DNA of 64,000 bases, from positions 62,001 to 126,000 of the forward strand of contig NZ_DASVMI010000158.1 of assembly GCF_036384435.1 (NCBI RefSeq), written 5' to 3'. This stretch comes from GSA-30 sp036384435. GTDB lineage: Bacteria; Pseudomonadota; Gammaproteobacteria; Xanthomonadales; Rhodanobacteraceae. The notes under the pieces were generated by a model. That model did no database searches and was not told the DNA's origin. It saw only the letters and a program-made list of their open reading frames with translations. How positions within the stretch are numbered: position 1 is the stretch's first letter; every line of letters starts with the position of its first letter. A program made the translations under genes and the position numbers. Positions 45,201-53,326 of the stretch are shown piece after piece.

Positions 45201-47144
45201 GCCAATCGCATCACGCTGGATCCCCTATCAGTACAGCAAGGTATTCAACGCATGGGCGCTGACGAATTTGCCCACGTCGTGGCACGCATTGCCGAAAGCA
45301 GGACCTCCGGCAAAGCCCTGTTTGTGGAAGGCCGCGCTGCTTGTGGGGGAGCCAGATCGCACTGCTCCTTATCGCGCATCGATACGGGGCGGTTGAATGC
45401 CTTGGCCTCGACTCTCGCAGACCTCTCCTCACGATCTCACGGCACGAGCGATCAAGCCAACCTTCTCAAATACACACTTTCGGATGGACGATTCATAACG
45501 CACACGGGAAACGGATTGCTCGCTCTCAGCCTGGTGTCACAAATACGCAGCCTCATACGCAACGTCGAGGAAGGCAACACAAGCGCAATCGCACTTGACA
45601 GTGCAGGCCTAGCCACCGAGATCACCGGAGAATTACTGGAGATCAGCAGCGCCGCGATCGCCGAAGCCATCAAATCGACCTCCTTCCTGAGCAAGTTCAA
45701 TACGCTGCGGGTCGGCGGGCTGACGCGCGGCATCGGTATTGTGGGCAACTTGCTCAGCTTGCCGGCGGAAATAGGCCAGGCGGTGATCTCGTTTCAACAG
45801 GCCGCCAGTTCCGAGGGGCAACAAGCGACTGATCACGCGGTTTCCGGCAGCATCGCGACAGCGTCGGCCGCAACCAGCATGGCCACCGTGGCTGCCATGG
45901 CGGCCGGCATCCGAGGCGCCGGCCCGATTGGATTTGCCGTCGCAGCAGCTCTTCAATCTGCTTCGGGTCTCTACTCGACCATCCGTACCATGAATGAGAT
46001 CCGCAAGTGGGCGCCGTTGAACGCGTCGGACGAGTTCAATGAGATCCAGAAACAATTTTGGGGCTCGTTTATCGGTGGGGTATCCATCAGCGACCACATC
46101 CTCGACAGGATCAAGGTCAACAAGGAAACCTCTATCGGTGAGCTCGTGCTCAAGATCAATCTATCCAGAATTCTGCAGCATTCACGAGGGAAATTTGGCC
46201 TTGGCATCCATGGAAGCCTGACCTCGAATGCGGCAGGCCACGTGGTCGATGCAGATGACGAGATCGATCCGAACGGATTGAATCACCATAAAAACATCGT
46301 AAAGCAAAAGTCTGGCGACATGTCGAACGTACTGTGGGTGACCGGCGGCGGTAACGATCGCATCCGGGGGTACAAGGAGAGAAACAATTACTTCGTGCTT
46401 GGCGATGGATCGAAGACCGTCACGGGCGGCGAAAGGGAGAATCATTTTCTCAATATCGGATCGGGGTCCTATCGATTTTCCAGCCTTGGGAGCAAAAATT
46501 TTTATCAATTAACCGGCAAAAATAGCTTGGTCGTCATCGAAAATGGTGGCGCCGTATCCAACGAGCTTTCGCTTGATGACGCATTATCTAATTTGCGCGT
46601 GTCCAGCATCGGCGCGGATCTACTGATCCGGCATGGGGTCGAAGGCGAAAATTACATCATTCTCAGAAATGTCTATGAGCGCAAAGCCGGACACTGGGTA
46701 CCCAAGCAAGGCACCAGGCTCAGCTTGCTCACGAAAGACGGGTTTGTTGTTTCACCGGAACTGCCGGCCAGACGCCCCTTGGAAGATCGAGCACCAGCAA
46801 CGCTGGTCGTGCTTTCCCTGCCTCGTGCCGAGCCAAAGCCTGAACTCCCCGGGCCACCCAGTTTTGCGCTCGATAACCTGGCCAATGCGCTCAGCCGTGG
46901 ATTGGATGAATTACGGAAGGTGGCCGTATCCATGGGTATCCTTGCGGGTGAGAACATCCCATCCGGCTGGCCCGAACATGACACGTCGCCGCCGAGTGGC
47001 CCAGAAGCTTTCGTTACGCCTGATTCACCCTATTACCGATATAGGCACAAACTGACCATGGATAGATTGAAGCCGCAGGATGCCGGCCAGATGCTGGGCT
47101 TGGATGGACAGATCGTTTCGATGATCCGTAAGCTTCTTTCCTGA
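42276..47144 (+). CDS. TcdA/TcdB-like large glycosyltransferase toxin
   Basis: 1622 residues. The start is a GTG without a strong ribosome site. Residues about 105-500 match the clostridial-type GT44 glycosyltransferase: FTWMGG at 114-119, LWYDSD near 145, SSDMIRLMALDKMGGRYADVDLLP at 279-302 split around the UDP-sugar and metal motif Asp297-x-Asp299. The centre contains a segment ending in FYGFCDPTIG near 780 that recalls C58 peptidases, but the catalytic Cys and His are not evident. Two hydrophobic helical hairpins near 1120-1250 resemble the TcdA/TcdB pore-forming (translocation) region. Near 1350-1460 is a Gly/Asn-rich repeat tract, GGGNDRIRGYKERNNYF, that looks like a beta-roll. The lower GC and isolation suggest transfer. 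Confidence 0.9.
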   Translation: MKLVNSHQTTYSVNTKHPEQEIDDAGKTSGGDKPRQIEISPLVSPRTWSGKSAASIGQDHLSLPGQMPTQSLTAKTIVPRALFKPARGQSTGSANTSAPSSAAMPIAVPANIHFTWMGGGLGAPQAEYMGIWKQASSPEQQFNLWYDSDSMLAHKTMELLNNAADHYVQTHYSYLADSEKSRVLASYAVTLKRELQDAIQEARSRGGTGDDGRIQWLTEHLGQKTSDLQALKAHNLQTLSAFSETRHVTLRDIRTELTQHSLFKAVDWEMSYRGSLAGSSDMIRLMALDKMGGRYADVDLLPPLNIPGIDMAAMQPDEKFGVLQIILNANPGWMPHRDICDPARSKYIDKVTPANLAAIDLWLTSRPDISATFKVDDHLLSSPSGMRFGPVNGAASNAFLASHSDSPLLSLMASDISKAYDRIMAFDEYARLNDVDASHVDSAFQFITKRIEATGNVADFSYTLGLSEYFTDGYVSDSASTQKTTGPSLIVRTNARLKQPGGQVQANDAPAQPSQGIESFFHSETEEEIKSSWKKKSSNEPIWKASPAIYTGPAQHASSPASTHIVDILSGIASRRYLTAGDLSLANRIELAQWFPASDDMSTWSQAKRAANDTASMTQIREQYATLRQHGIDGHAPGRLSMRDRLKSLQAREASLTYLKANLPAEASFHPNLRAPVIGEESRRAHIGLFAAEAILGYDMPNFSSRADEGLEGLLANLKNDAQHQALLHLGREVQVNQKQPVSNAADILAVLDMSANQVIHIGSGDSLLSVSMRESRDGQRFYGFCDPTIGTVSDIADPGVFTKLLDQHIDTSFRKANQSIHVVKMMVTDQATKDLVQSNLSAMTQPSQRELLKAYDRRHGPLNLGDLAVSRLELHDHGAIIDGHIISVEGLHRAGDQWKDLLQFSGATVVNSQLNGHPSSRITDILLGLSDARERNPSPINLGSLSIDRTTLYNMNALVDGKPVRFDTRLSAKLANRITLDPLSVQQGIQRMGADEFAHVVARIAESRTSGKALFVEGRAACGGARSHCSLSRIDTGRLNALASTLADLSSRSHGTSDQANLLKYTLSDGRFITHTGNGLLALSLVSQIRSLIRNVEEGNTSAIALDSAGLATEITGELLEISSAAIAEAIKSTSFLSKFNTLRVGGLTRGIGIVGNLLSLPAEIGQAVISFQQAASSEGQQATDHAVSGSIATASAATSMATVAAMAAGIRGAGPIGFAVAAALQSASGLYSTIRTMNEIRKWAPLNASDEFNEIQKQFWGSFIGGVSISDHILDRIKVNKETSIGELVLKINLSRILQHSRGKFGLGIHGSLTSNAAGHVVDADDEIDPNGLNHHKNIVKQKSGDMSNVLWVTGGGNDRIRGYKERNNYFVLGDGSKTVTGGERENHFLNIGSGSYRFSSLGSKNFYQLTGKNSLVVIENGGAVSNELSLDDALSNLRVSSIGADLLIRHGVEGENYIILRNVYERKAGHWVPKQGTRLSLLTKDGFVVSPELPARRPLEDRAPATLVVLSLPRAEPKPELPGPPSFALDNLANALSRGLDELRKVAVSMGILAGENIPSGWPEHDTSPPSGPEAFVTPDSPYYRYRHKLTMDRLKPQDAGQMLGLDGQIVSMIRKLLS

Positions 47145-47283
47145 TGCGCTGATTCGCATTTCGGGGATGTGCGAGTGCGGCGTTGCCCCGTAACGGCTTA
47201 CGTAGAGACTTCAGGAGCAATTTCAGGATTTGCCCTATATCGGCTACTTTCCGCGCCGACGATAGTGACCCAGCACCGGATAT

Positions 47284-47307
47284 GCCGTGGCCCCTACGGG
47301 CCACGGC
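47284..47307. terminator. Perfect hairpin after the toxin gene
   Basis: Stem GCCGTGGCCC / GGGCCACGGC, ten perfect pairs, loop CTAC. No T run follows, so it may be a Rho-assisted terminator or a transcript stabiliser. It lies 140 bp after the toxin stop. Confidence 0.5.
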
Positions 47308-47383
47308 ACCACGCATCACAGGCTTCCCGATTTCCCATGAGGACTAATTAAGGTTGTCCGCATAGGTAACGCCGCATATAAAC

Positions 47384-47542
47384 ATGGCTGGCACGATACA
47401 CGCCGCCCAGCCCGAGCATCAACGCACTGCCAGGAAGAACGGCTTCATAGATACCTACATCGATCAAGCCAGGGCCACCTTCCCATGGTTCGGCCAATAC
47501 CTGGCGTTTACTTTTAATCTCTTCTGGCTGGGCGAACCTTGA
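47384..47542 (+). CDS. Possible 52-residue protein, doubtful
   Basis: A frame from the ATG at 47384 codes 52 residues, with an aromatic C-terminal part (FPWFGQYLAFTFNLFWLGEP). The next gene starts just 4 bases after its stop. Against it: no ribosome site is evident, and the opposite strand over the same bases is also open as a longer fragment without a start codon (EGGPGLIDVGIYEAVLPG, MLGLGGVYRASHVYM). One of the two is probably the remnant of a real gene. The direction cannot be decided from sequence alone. Confidence 0.35.
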   Translation: MAGTIHAAQPEHQRTARKNGFIDTYIDQARATFPWFGQYLAFTFNLFWLGEP

Positions 47543-47546
47543 GGAT

Positions 47547-47981
47547 ATGTGTCGCGTGTCGGCCTTTGCATTGAGTCACCTGATCACCGCGTTACAGCAA
47601 GCCATCATCGATGCCCAAAGGGACATCGAGAGAATTCGTGATGCACCACCCATTGGCGAGAACGCCATCGCGACTGCGCATATCTTGCAAGTACAGATCC
47701 CCTCAAGCGACGCGTCGCTGGCGCTGCCCTTGCGGATCATGAGCGATCGGTGGATGCCATCCCTGGGATCCATGAGCGTGGACTTCGAATGTCAGTTGCA
47801 TTACGGAAAACGGAGCGAAGACCCACGTTCGCCGCTGATGGTGTCGCTGGGCCCGCATAGAATGAACTGGCTATTCCGCCGAGCCACCCATCGCGTGCGA
47901 CTGAGCTTTACCGCGAAGGACGATTGGCGTCCAAGATTGGAAATCGATGGGCAACCGATACCCGCCCACCCGCCCTTGTAG
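47547..47981 (+). CDS. Hypothetical protein
   Basis: 144 residues from the ATG at 47547. A helical N-terminal segment (SHLITALQQAIIDAQRDIERIRD) is followed by a strand-rich part (HILQVQIPSSDASLALPLRIM, FECQLHYGKR, HRVRLSFTAKDDWRPRLEI). Composition is normal for a real protein; I recognise no family. It has no signal peptide. The stop codon falls in the first bases of the dispersed repeat copy B, so the repeat may have clipped or replaced the natural end. Confidence 0.65.
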   Translation: MCRVSAFALSHLITALQQAIIDAQRDIERIRDAPPIGENAIATAHILQVQIPSSDASLALPLRIMSDRWMPSLGSMSVDFECQLHYGKRSEDPRSPLMVSLGPHRMNWLFRRATHRVRLSFTAKDDWRPRLEIDGQPIPAHPPL

Positions 47982-48157
47982 GAGCGATTTCAGTCGCGAA
48001 GCAATCTGCGATCCAGTCGCAGATTGGGGCTTTTAAAGCTCCAAGACGCGACCTCGTTGCGTCTTGCATTGCGACTGAAGTCGCGCCTGCAAGCACGGCG
48101 GGGCGATGATGAAGGTCGCACCAGTTCCATACGTCGCGCTTGAGGTCTTCGCATGCC
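47978..48157. repeat. Dispersed palindromic intergenic repeat, copy B, with 44-bp module
   Basis: Arms GGAGCGATTTCAGTCGC and GCGACTGAAGTCGCGCC (47981-48086) enclose CAATCTGCGA / TCGCAGATTG. The interior is inverted relative to copies A and C. Bases 48114-48157 are the reverse complement of the 44-bp module at 13062-13105. The repeat ends just before the 3-methyladenine glycosylase gene. Confidence 0.8.
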
Positions 48158-48214
48158 GGGGGGAAGCCGATGGCATCTGGACCTGAAGTCGCTTGCGCCA
48201 AGCAAGGCTGGCGG

Positions 48215-48823
48215 TCACGCGCCCCGCGATACGAAGGCGTTGCCAGGCACGATCCAGCGCCAGGGCAGCTCTCTGGCACGACTGATTCCAATGCGCGGGA
48301 GCCCTCGATTGTGTGGCGGCGGCGGCACGCCATCATCATAGATGCCTACCGGGGAGGTAGCATCCAGCACGTCCATGCCCGTATCGGCGCCAGTCAAGCC
48401 CAAAGCCTGTGTCAGGCGCCCCGGCCCACGACACAGGTCACGATCGACGATGCGCGGACCGCGCGCCTGCCGCATGGCATCAAGATTGGCGATCGGCTCC
48501 AAAGCGCGCAGCAGTACCGCCGAACCCACGCCCACAGGAGCACAGACAATATTGCTGCACCAGTGCATGCCATAGGAAAAGTACACATACAGATGCCCTG
48601 GCTCTGCGAACATCACCCGGGTACGCGGCGTCACGCCACGAAAACTATGCGCCGCCTCGTCACGGGCACCCTCATAGGCCTCGACCTCGACGATACGTCC
48701 AACTCGTCCATCGGCCGTGGCAATGATCTTGTTCAACAGCAGGGGCGCGACCTGGGAGGCCTCGCCCTTAAAGAAGCCACGCGAAAGCAATCGACCGAAT
48801 ACACGTTTGGCGCGACGCGGCAT
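48215..48823 (-). CDS. DNA-3-methyladenine glycosylase (AAG/MPG family)
   Basis: 202 residues, normal length for bacterial members. It removes alkylated purines such as 3-methyladenine from DNA to start base-excision repair. The active-site segment RIVEVEAYEG (about 43-52) contains the catalytic Glu, followed by AAHSFRG, the Tyr-rich VYFSYGMHWCSNIV loop used for base flipping, VLLRALEP, and GPGRLTQALGL. The N-terminus (MPRRAKRVFGRLLSRGF) fits. It stands alone between a dispersed repeat and a short gap. Confidence 0.95.
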   Translation of the reverse strand: MPRRAKRVFGRLLSRGFFKGEASQVAPLLLNKIIATADGRVGRIVEVEAYEGARDEAAHSFRGVTPRTRVMFAEPGHLYVYFSYGMHWCSNIVCAPVGVGSAVLLRALEPIANLDAMRQARGPRIVDRDLCRGPGRLTQALGLTGADTGMDVLDATSPVGIYDDGVPPPPHNRGLPRIGISRARELPWRWIVPGNAFVSRGA

Positions 48824-49117
48824 GGCGATGGCACACGCGAAAGAAAGATCAATCGTACCAAACCTTCATTTGCGCGACGGCGACGCCTTGAATGCGGTCC
48901 GGCACGCCTCAGCGGTGCGCCATGGAACAACTCACGAAGGCCGTTTCGACGTTAACCGGCACTGATCTGGATCTGGCCACACCGGCGTGCCACACACTCA
49001 GCAAGGCCATGTCGCATTGGGGAATACACATACCCATGCCCGCTCCGTCACCACCAGGCGACCACACGGCGCGGACGTTCCCGGCCGTGATCGATCATCC
49101 GCCGGACCTGAACGGCT
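48824..49117. other. Gap without a convincing gene
   Basis: About 290 bp. A frame from an ATG at 48922 reads MEQLTKAVSTLTGTDLDLAT and onward for some 145 residues, but it has a Pro/His-rich composition, no ribosome site, and runs antisense through the DUF2164 gene, so I do not call it. Nothing else is visible. Confidence 0.4.
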
Positions 49118-49372
49118 CTAGCGCTGAAACTCAGTGGGCTGCTCCAACTGGTAGATGGCATCCTGGATATCATCCAACCGTGCGGCCAGCAGAGCCTGGG
49201 CATCATAGAGCCCGCGATTGTAGAAATAGGCGCCAGTTTCTTTGGCGAAGAAATCAAGCAGGAACTCGGCGTCGAAACTGCCGATTTTCTGCCCCAGCTC
49301 TTCGGCGAAGTACAGCTGAATCTTCTTCACGATCACGCCGCGCTCTTCGCTGCTGAATGCAATACCTTCCAC
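49118..49372 (-). CDS. DUF2164 family protein
   Basis: 84 residues from a GTG at 49372 with AGAGG 6 bases upstream; the longer frame to 49432 lacks a ribosome site. Sequence SSEERGVIVKKIQLYFAEEL, then FDAEFLLDFFAKETGAYFYNRG and LYDAQALLAARLDDIQDAIY, the typical DUF2164 core. It is small, acidic and cytoplasmic. Function unknown. Confidence 0.92.
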   Translation of the reverse strand: MEGIAFSSEERGVIVKKIQLYFAEELGQKIGSFDAEFLLDFFAKETGAYFYNRGLYDAQALLAARLDDIQDAIYQLEQPTEFQR

Positions 49373-49477
49373 GTCGTGCCTCTTCCTTTCAGGAGTGTCC
49401 AGGGCCTTTGCCCATCGGAGGGCAAGTACCATGAAAGCACGACATCGTCACGGGGGAAACGTCCCGCTAACGGGAAC

Positions 49478-49975
49478 TCAGGTCAGTGAGATGGTGTTGC
49501 GATCATCCTGGCCCACGAGCAACACCTTACCTTTGCGCTTGACCAATTGATCGATGCGCTTGCCATCGATATGCATGCGCCCGACTACCACGCGGTAACT
49601 GACCTCGATGGTCGCGCCTCGATGGTCGGATGTATAGGTCACGCTGTCCTGATGGCTTTTGTACTGCACGCTCAAAGGCGTATGCGCTGCGTCGGCAACG
49701 CTACGCAGTCGCTCGGCGGCATTGCGAGCGCTTTCGCAATACTTGGCCTTGTCCATGGTTTCGCGCACGGCCTGGCCGTTGACCAGGGACACGCCGCTCC
49801 CCTGAAAATCATCAGCAACCAGCGCACAGGCGGTAGTTGCGTCCAGTTCAACCGTGGACTTGGTGTCCATCGCATAGAATTCGGCTATGGACGCATCGCC
49901 CAACTGAAGCGAATGCCAATACATCCAGCCTACCAGTGCGGCGATGACCGCGACTGCCAGCACGAAAATCCGCAC
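49478..49975 (-). CDS. Membrane-anchored hypothetical protein
   Basis: 165 residues from a GTG at 49975 with GGGGGA 7 bases upstream. An N-terminal hydrophobic helix (IFVLAVAVIAALVGWMYW) works as a signal anchor. The rest would be periplasmic, with two Cys (TTACALVADDF and AKYCESA) that could pair, followed by a strand-rich half (SVTYTSDHRGATIEVSYRVVVGRM) that ends NTISLT. I recognise no family; the general plan resembles NTF2- or PepSY-like small periplasmic domains. Same strand as DUF2164, but 105 bp upstream of it. Confidence 0.78.
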   Translation of the reverse strand: MRIFVLAVAVIAALVGWMYWHSLQLGDASIAEFYAMDTKSTVELDATTACALVADDFQGSGVSLVNGQAVRETMDKAKYCESARNAAERLRSVADAAHTPLSVQYKSHQDSVTYTSDHRGATIEVSYRVVVGRMHIDGKRIDQLVKRKGKVLLVGQDDRNTISLT

Positions 49976-50220
49976 GCTTTATTCCCCCTGGGACTTCATG
50001 TCCCGCGCGAATGCTTGCGCAGTGTCCGGGGCCGAGTCAATACTTCCCAGCGCCGTAGGGCAAATCTGATATCGCTGCTGTTTCCTGCCATGGATCACAA
50101 TTTGATCACCGCAGGCCCACAGTTCGGACGTGGTTAACGGATCGCGTACGTCTCAAGCGCCATCATGCTTTGCCGATACATTTTCTTGAAACCGGCAACA
50201 GTAACGCAGAGGACCTTGCC

Positions 50221-52404
50221 GTGCTCGCACCGCTCGCCCTCAACCCGCAACAGGAATCACGCCGTCTCCAGGCCTTGCACGATCTGGATGTACTGGACAC
50301 GCCTGCGGAATCCCTGTTCGACGATCTGGTTTTGCTTGCCAGCGAAGCCTGCAAAAAGCCTATCGCGCTGATTTCGCTGGTCGATGCCAGGCGCCAGTGG
50401 TTCAAGGCTCATTGCGGCATGGCGTCTCGAGAGACTCCACGTGCCTGGGCATTCTGCGCCCATGCGCTGGATCGCTCGACCATCCTTGAAATTCCTGATG
50501 CACTGGCAGATCCACGCTTTGCCCAAAGCCCGCTGGTGTCAGGGGCCCCGCATATTCGCTTTTATGCCGGCGCGCCGCTGATCGGACAGGGAGGCCTGGT
50601 CTACGGCACGCTGTGCGTCATCGATCAAAAGCCCGCCACACTCAGCACTGGCCAACGTGGCGCGCTGGAACGACTGGCCCGGCAGGCCGTCGTGCTGCTG
50701 GAGGCCCGGCGCGACCGCCTGGCGGCCGAGGCCAAGGTACAGACCTTGGCCCATCTGCTCGATGCGGTACCCGATGGCATCCTGTCCTGTGGTCCGGATG
50801 GCAAGCTGCGAGAATTCAACCATGCGGCGCGTTTCTGGCACGGCGTAGATGCAAGCAAGATCCCGGTAGACACGTGGCCGGAGTATTTCGAGCTGCACGC
50901 CATCGATGGCACAAACCTGATACCGGGCCACAACACGCCTCTGGCACGTGCGCGGCGCGGCGAAGCGGTGCGCGAGGCGGAACTGGTAATCCTGGCGCGC
51001 GGCCAGCCCCCGCGTGTCGTACTGTGCAATGCCGACGCCTTGCATGATGCCCAGGGACGCCTGCTTGGCGCCGTGTGCACCATGCGCGATGTCACCAGCC
51101 TGCGCGATGCCACCCACGAAGCGCTACTGGCCGCACGCCGATTCACCGGTGCGTTTGCATCCGCCGCGCATGGCATGGCCATGGTGTCGCTGGCCGGTTC
51201 CTGGCTGGAAGTCAACGACGCGCTCTGCCAGATTCTCGGCTATAGCGCCGAGGAGTTACAGCAGCTCGACTTCCAGCGCCTGACGCATCCCGACGACCTG
51301 TCCTCCGACCTGGACCTGGTCGATGATCTATTGCAGGGACGGCGCAACAGCTACCAGATGGCCAAGCGTTATTTCCGCAAGGACGGTCGCATCGTATGGG
51401 CGCGGCTGGCTGTTTCGCTGGTGCGCGACGAGGCCAGTAATCCGATGTACTTCGTTTCGCAGATCCAGGACGTTTCCGAACAGCATGCGGTCGAGCAACG
51501 CCTGCGCGAAAGCGAAGCCCAGATGCGTACGGTGGCCGATCACGTGCCGGCCCTTATCGCGCACATTGATGTCAACCTCACTTATCGCTTCGCCAACAAG
51601 GCCTATGCAACGTGGTTCGGTCGCCAAGCCAACGAGATCGTCGGGCAGCATATGAGCGAGGTACTCACGCCTGAGCACTTCCAGACTCTGCAACCTTACC
51701 TGGTGCGTGTGCTGTCCGGCGAGGCCGTCGATTTCGAGCTGGAAGCCATCGGGCCCGATGGCCGCTTGCACATCATGCGCGCCAGCTACGTGCCCGATGT
51801 ATCGAGTAGCGACCCGCTCGACCGCCATTCGCCTTTGAGTTTTCACTTGATGATCAGCGACGTCACCGCCGACAAAGAGCTCGAACGCATGCTCGAAGCG
51901 CGCGCTCTACGCGACGAGCTGACCGGGCTACCCAACCGCACCGCCTGGAATGACGCCTTGTTGCGCAGCACCGATCACGCGCGCCGGCACAACGGTCCGG
52001 GAATCGCTGTGATGTTTCTCGATCTGGACGACTTCAAGACCGTCAACGACCAGTTCGGTCACGACGTGGGTGACGGCTTGCTTTGTGCCTTCGCCGAGCG
52101 CCTGAAGCAAGCGCTCGGCGATGATGATTTCGTCGCTCGCCTGGGCGGCGACGAATTCGTGGTGCTTATCGACAAGGGTGCACAACTGGCCCCGGAAGTC
52201 GAACGAGCGGCGAAACGCATTCAGTCCATGTGTGCGGTGGCTTTTCAGGTCAATGGCCATGCGCTGTCGCTTAAACCGAGCATCGGCGTAGCCGTGCAAC
52301 AGGTTCCTGGCTACGATCCGGCGCTCCTGATGCGACATGCCGACGAAGCCATGTATCGTGCCAAGCGCGCCGGCGGCGGTAGTATCGATATCGTGCAGAT
52401 CTGA
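50221..52404 (+). CDS. GAF-PAS-PAS-PAS-GGDEF diguanylate cyclase
   Basis: 727 residues from a GTG at 50221 with AGAGGA 7 bases upstream; the longer frame uses a TTG without such a site. A GAF domain (about 15-155) and three PAS domains (about 175-290, 305-420, 435-550; for example LTYRFANKAYATWFGRQANEIVGQ split) precede the GGDEF domain (560-725). It has the intact GGDEF active site near 642-646 (ARLGGDEFVVL) and so should make cyclic di-GMP. The RxxD inhibitory site is absent (the residues there are GDDD). No EAL domain and no membrane helix. It probably responds to a cytoplasmic cue bound by GAF or PAS. Confidence 0.95.
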   Translation: MLAPLALNPQQESRRLQALHDLDVLDTPAESLFDDLVLLASEACKKPIALISLVDARRQWFKAHCGMASRETPRAWAFCAHALDRSTILEIPDALADPRFAQSPLVSGAPHIRFYAGAPLIGQGGLVYGTLCVIDQKPATLSTGQRGALERLARQAVVLLEARRDRLAAEAKVQTLAHLLDAVPDGILSCGPDGKLREFNHAARFWHGVDASKIPVDTWPEYFELHAIDGTNLIPGHNTPLARARRGEAVREAELVILARGQPPRVVLCNADALHDAQGRLLGAVCTMRDVTSLRDATHEALLAARRFTGAFASAAHGMAMVSLAGSWLEVNDALCQILGYSAEELQQLDFQRLTHPDDLSSDLDLVDDLLQGRRNSYQMAKRYFRKDGRIVWARLAVSLVRDEASNPMYFVSQIQDVSEQHAVEQRLRESEAQMRTVADHVPALIAHIDVNLTYRFANKAYATWFGRQANEIVGQHMSEVLTPEHFQTLQPYLVRVLSGEAVDFELEAIGPDGRLHIMRASYVPDVSSSDPLDRHSPLSFHLMISDVTADKELERMLEARALRDELTGLPNRTAWNDALLRSTDHARRHNGPGIAVMFLDLDDFKTVNDQFGHDVGDGLLCAFAERLKQALGDDDFVARLGGDEFVVLIDKGAQLAPEVERAAKRIQSMCAVAFQVNGHALSLKPSIGVAVQQVPGYDPALLMRHADEAMYRAKRAGGGSIDIVQI

Positions 52405-52423
52405 TTAGTCCAAGGAATTGATC

Positions 52424-52816
52424 ATGTCCCAAGCCCCGTGGTTACGCAGTGCCTTGTTGATGGGCCTTTGCATGGCCAGTTCCGCGGTCACGGCGCAGGT
52501 GTCGCCCAAAGGCAACTGGCGAGGCATCATCGACGTGCTGCCGAACAGGCCACCTGTCGCTCTGGTCTTGAAAGTCGCCGGGGAGACGGCCACGTTGTCA
52601 TTGCGCGAGCCCCTGCAATGCAACGTACTGGGCCGCTTCGTACTGCTCGACCAGGCTGGCAGCCACTATAAGTTCGAGCCTGCCAATGGCGGCTACTGCA
52701 TGCGGCTTTATCCGGGCGAAATGGTTGTCAAGCCAACCATGGACAACAAGCTGTTGATAACCATACCCAGTACCAGCGGGCCTGCCCTGCACGCCGAACT
52801 TGAGCATGCCCCTTGA
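52424..52816 (+). CDS. Small exported hypothetical protein
   Basis: 130 residues from the ATG at 52424 with AAGGA 7 bases upstream. A signal peptide ends near SSAVTAQ. The mature part has a beta-rich, lipocalin- or YfgG-like alternation (GNWRGIIDVLPNRPPVALVL, ATLSLREPLQC, SHYKFEPANGGYCM, LLITIPSTSG), with two Cys that could form a disulfide. No family recognised. It follows the cyclase by 19 bp and may be co-transcribed with it. Confidence 0.8.
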   Translation: MSQAPWLRSALLMGLCMASSAVTAQVSPKGNWRGIIDVLPNRPPVALVLKVAGETATLSLREPLQCNVLGRFVLLDQAGSHYKFEPANGGYCMRLYPGEMVVKPTMDNKLLITIPSTSGPALHAELEHAP

Positions 52817-52883
52817 TCGTGCGTGCATGCGTGGCCCCGGTGAACTGGCATACTTAGCTCCTTTCCCGCTTCACGTGGCCACC

Positions 52884-53174
52884 ATGGCGCAAGATCTCGA
52901 CCCGCAATTCTTCGATCGCGCCGACGCGGTCATCCGCCTGGCCAATGAACAGTTGGCCGACGCCAACCGCGGTCAAGTCAGTGCGTCGTCCTTGTATGCG
53001 GCATCGCGCTTCAACGCCTGGGTCGCCACCAGCGCGTGCCCTACCGTTGAGGATGCCCGGCGATCCCGTGATGAAATCCTGGAATATTTCACGCGGCAAT
53101 ATCGGGCGATGCTCAAGGAAAACCTCGATGACTACATCGAGAACTTCCATACGTACGTGAAGCCGATTTCGTGA
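52884..53174 (+). CDS. DUF3144 family protein
   Basis: 96 residues from the ATG at 52884; the longer frame overlaps the previous gene and is not used. It reads FFDRADAVIRLANEQLADAN, SSLYAASRFNAWVATSAC and RAMLKENLDDYIENFHTY, the core of DUF3144, a small helical family found mainly in gammaproteobacteria. No known function. The next 150 bp contain no gene. Confidence 0.9.
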   Translation: MAQDLDPQFFDRADAVIRLANEQLADANRGQVSASSLYAASRFNAWVATSACPTVEDARRSRDEILEYFTRQYRAMLKENLDDYIENFHTYVKPIS

Positions 53175-53326
53175 CCGGCGCATTCATGACAGGTTTGTCA
53201 GGGCCAAGGCAGAAAGTGTCGAAAAACCCCTGATCTACCTGATCATTCCAGCCGAGCACCCAGGGAGAGCGAAGGATAGGAAAGGTTTTCGAGGCCGCTT
53301 TCAGACTCCCCAGAAAACCCAGGGCA

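Noticed and set aside
47384..47542. Minus-strand gene fragment opposite the 52-codon frame
   Set aside because: It is open and looks like protein but has no start codon; direction is unresolved.
48140..48955. Long plus-strand frame across the glycosylase gene
   Set aside because: Antisense shadow of the 3-methyladenine glycosylase gene.
48892..49356. Plus-strand frame before and across the DUF2164 gene
   Set aside because: Antisense to a recognised family, no ribosome site, odd composition.
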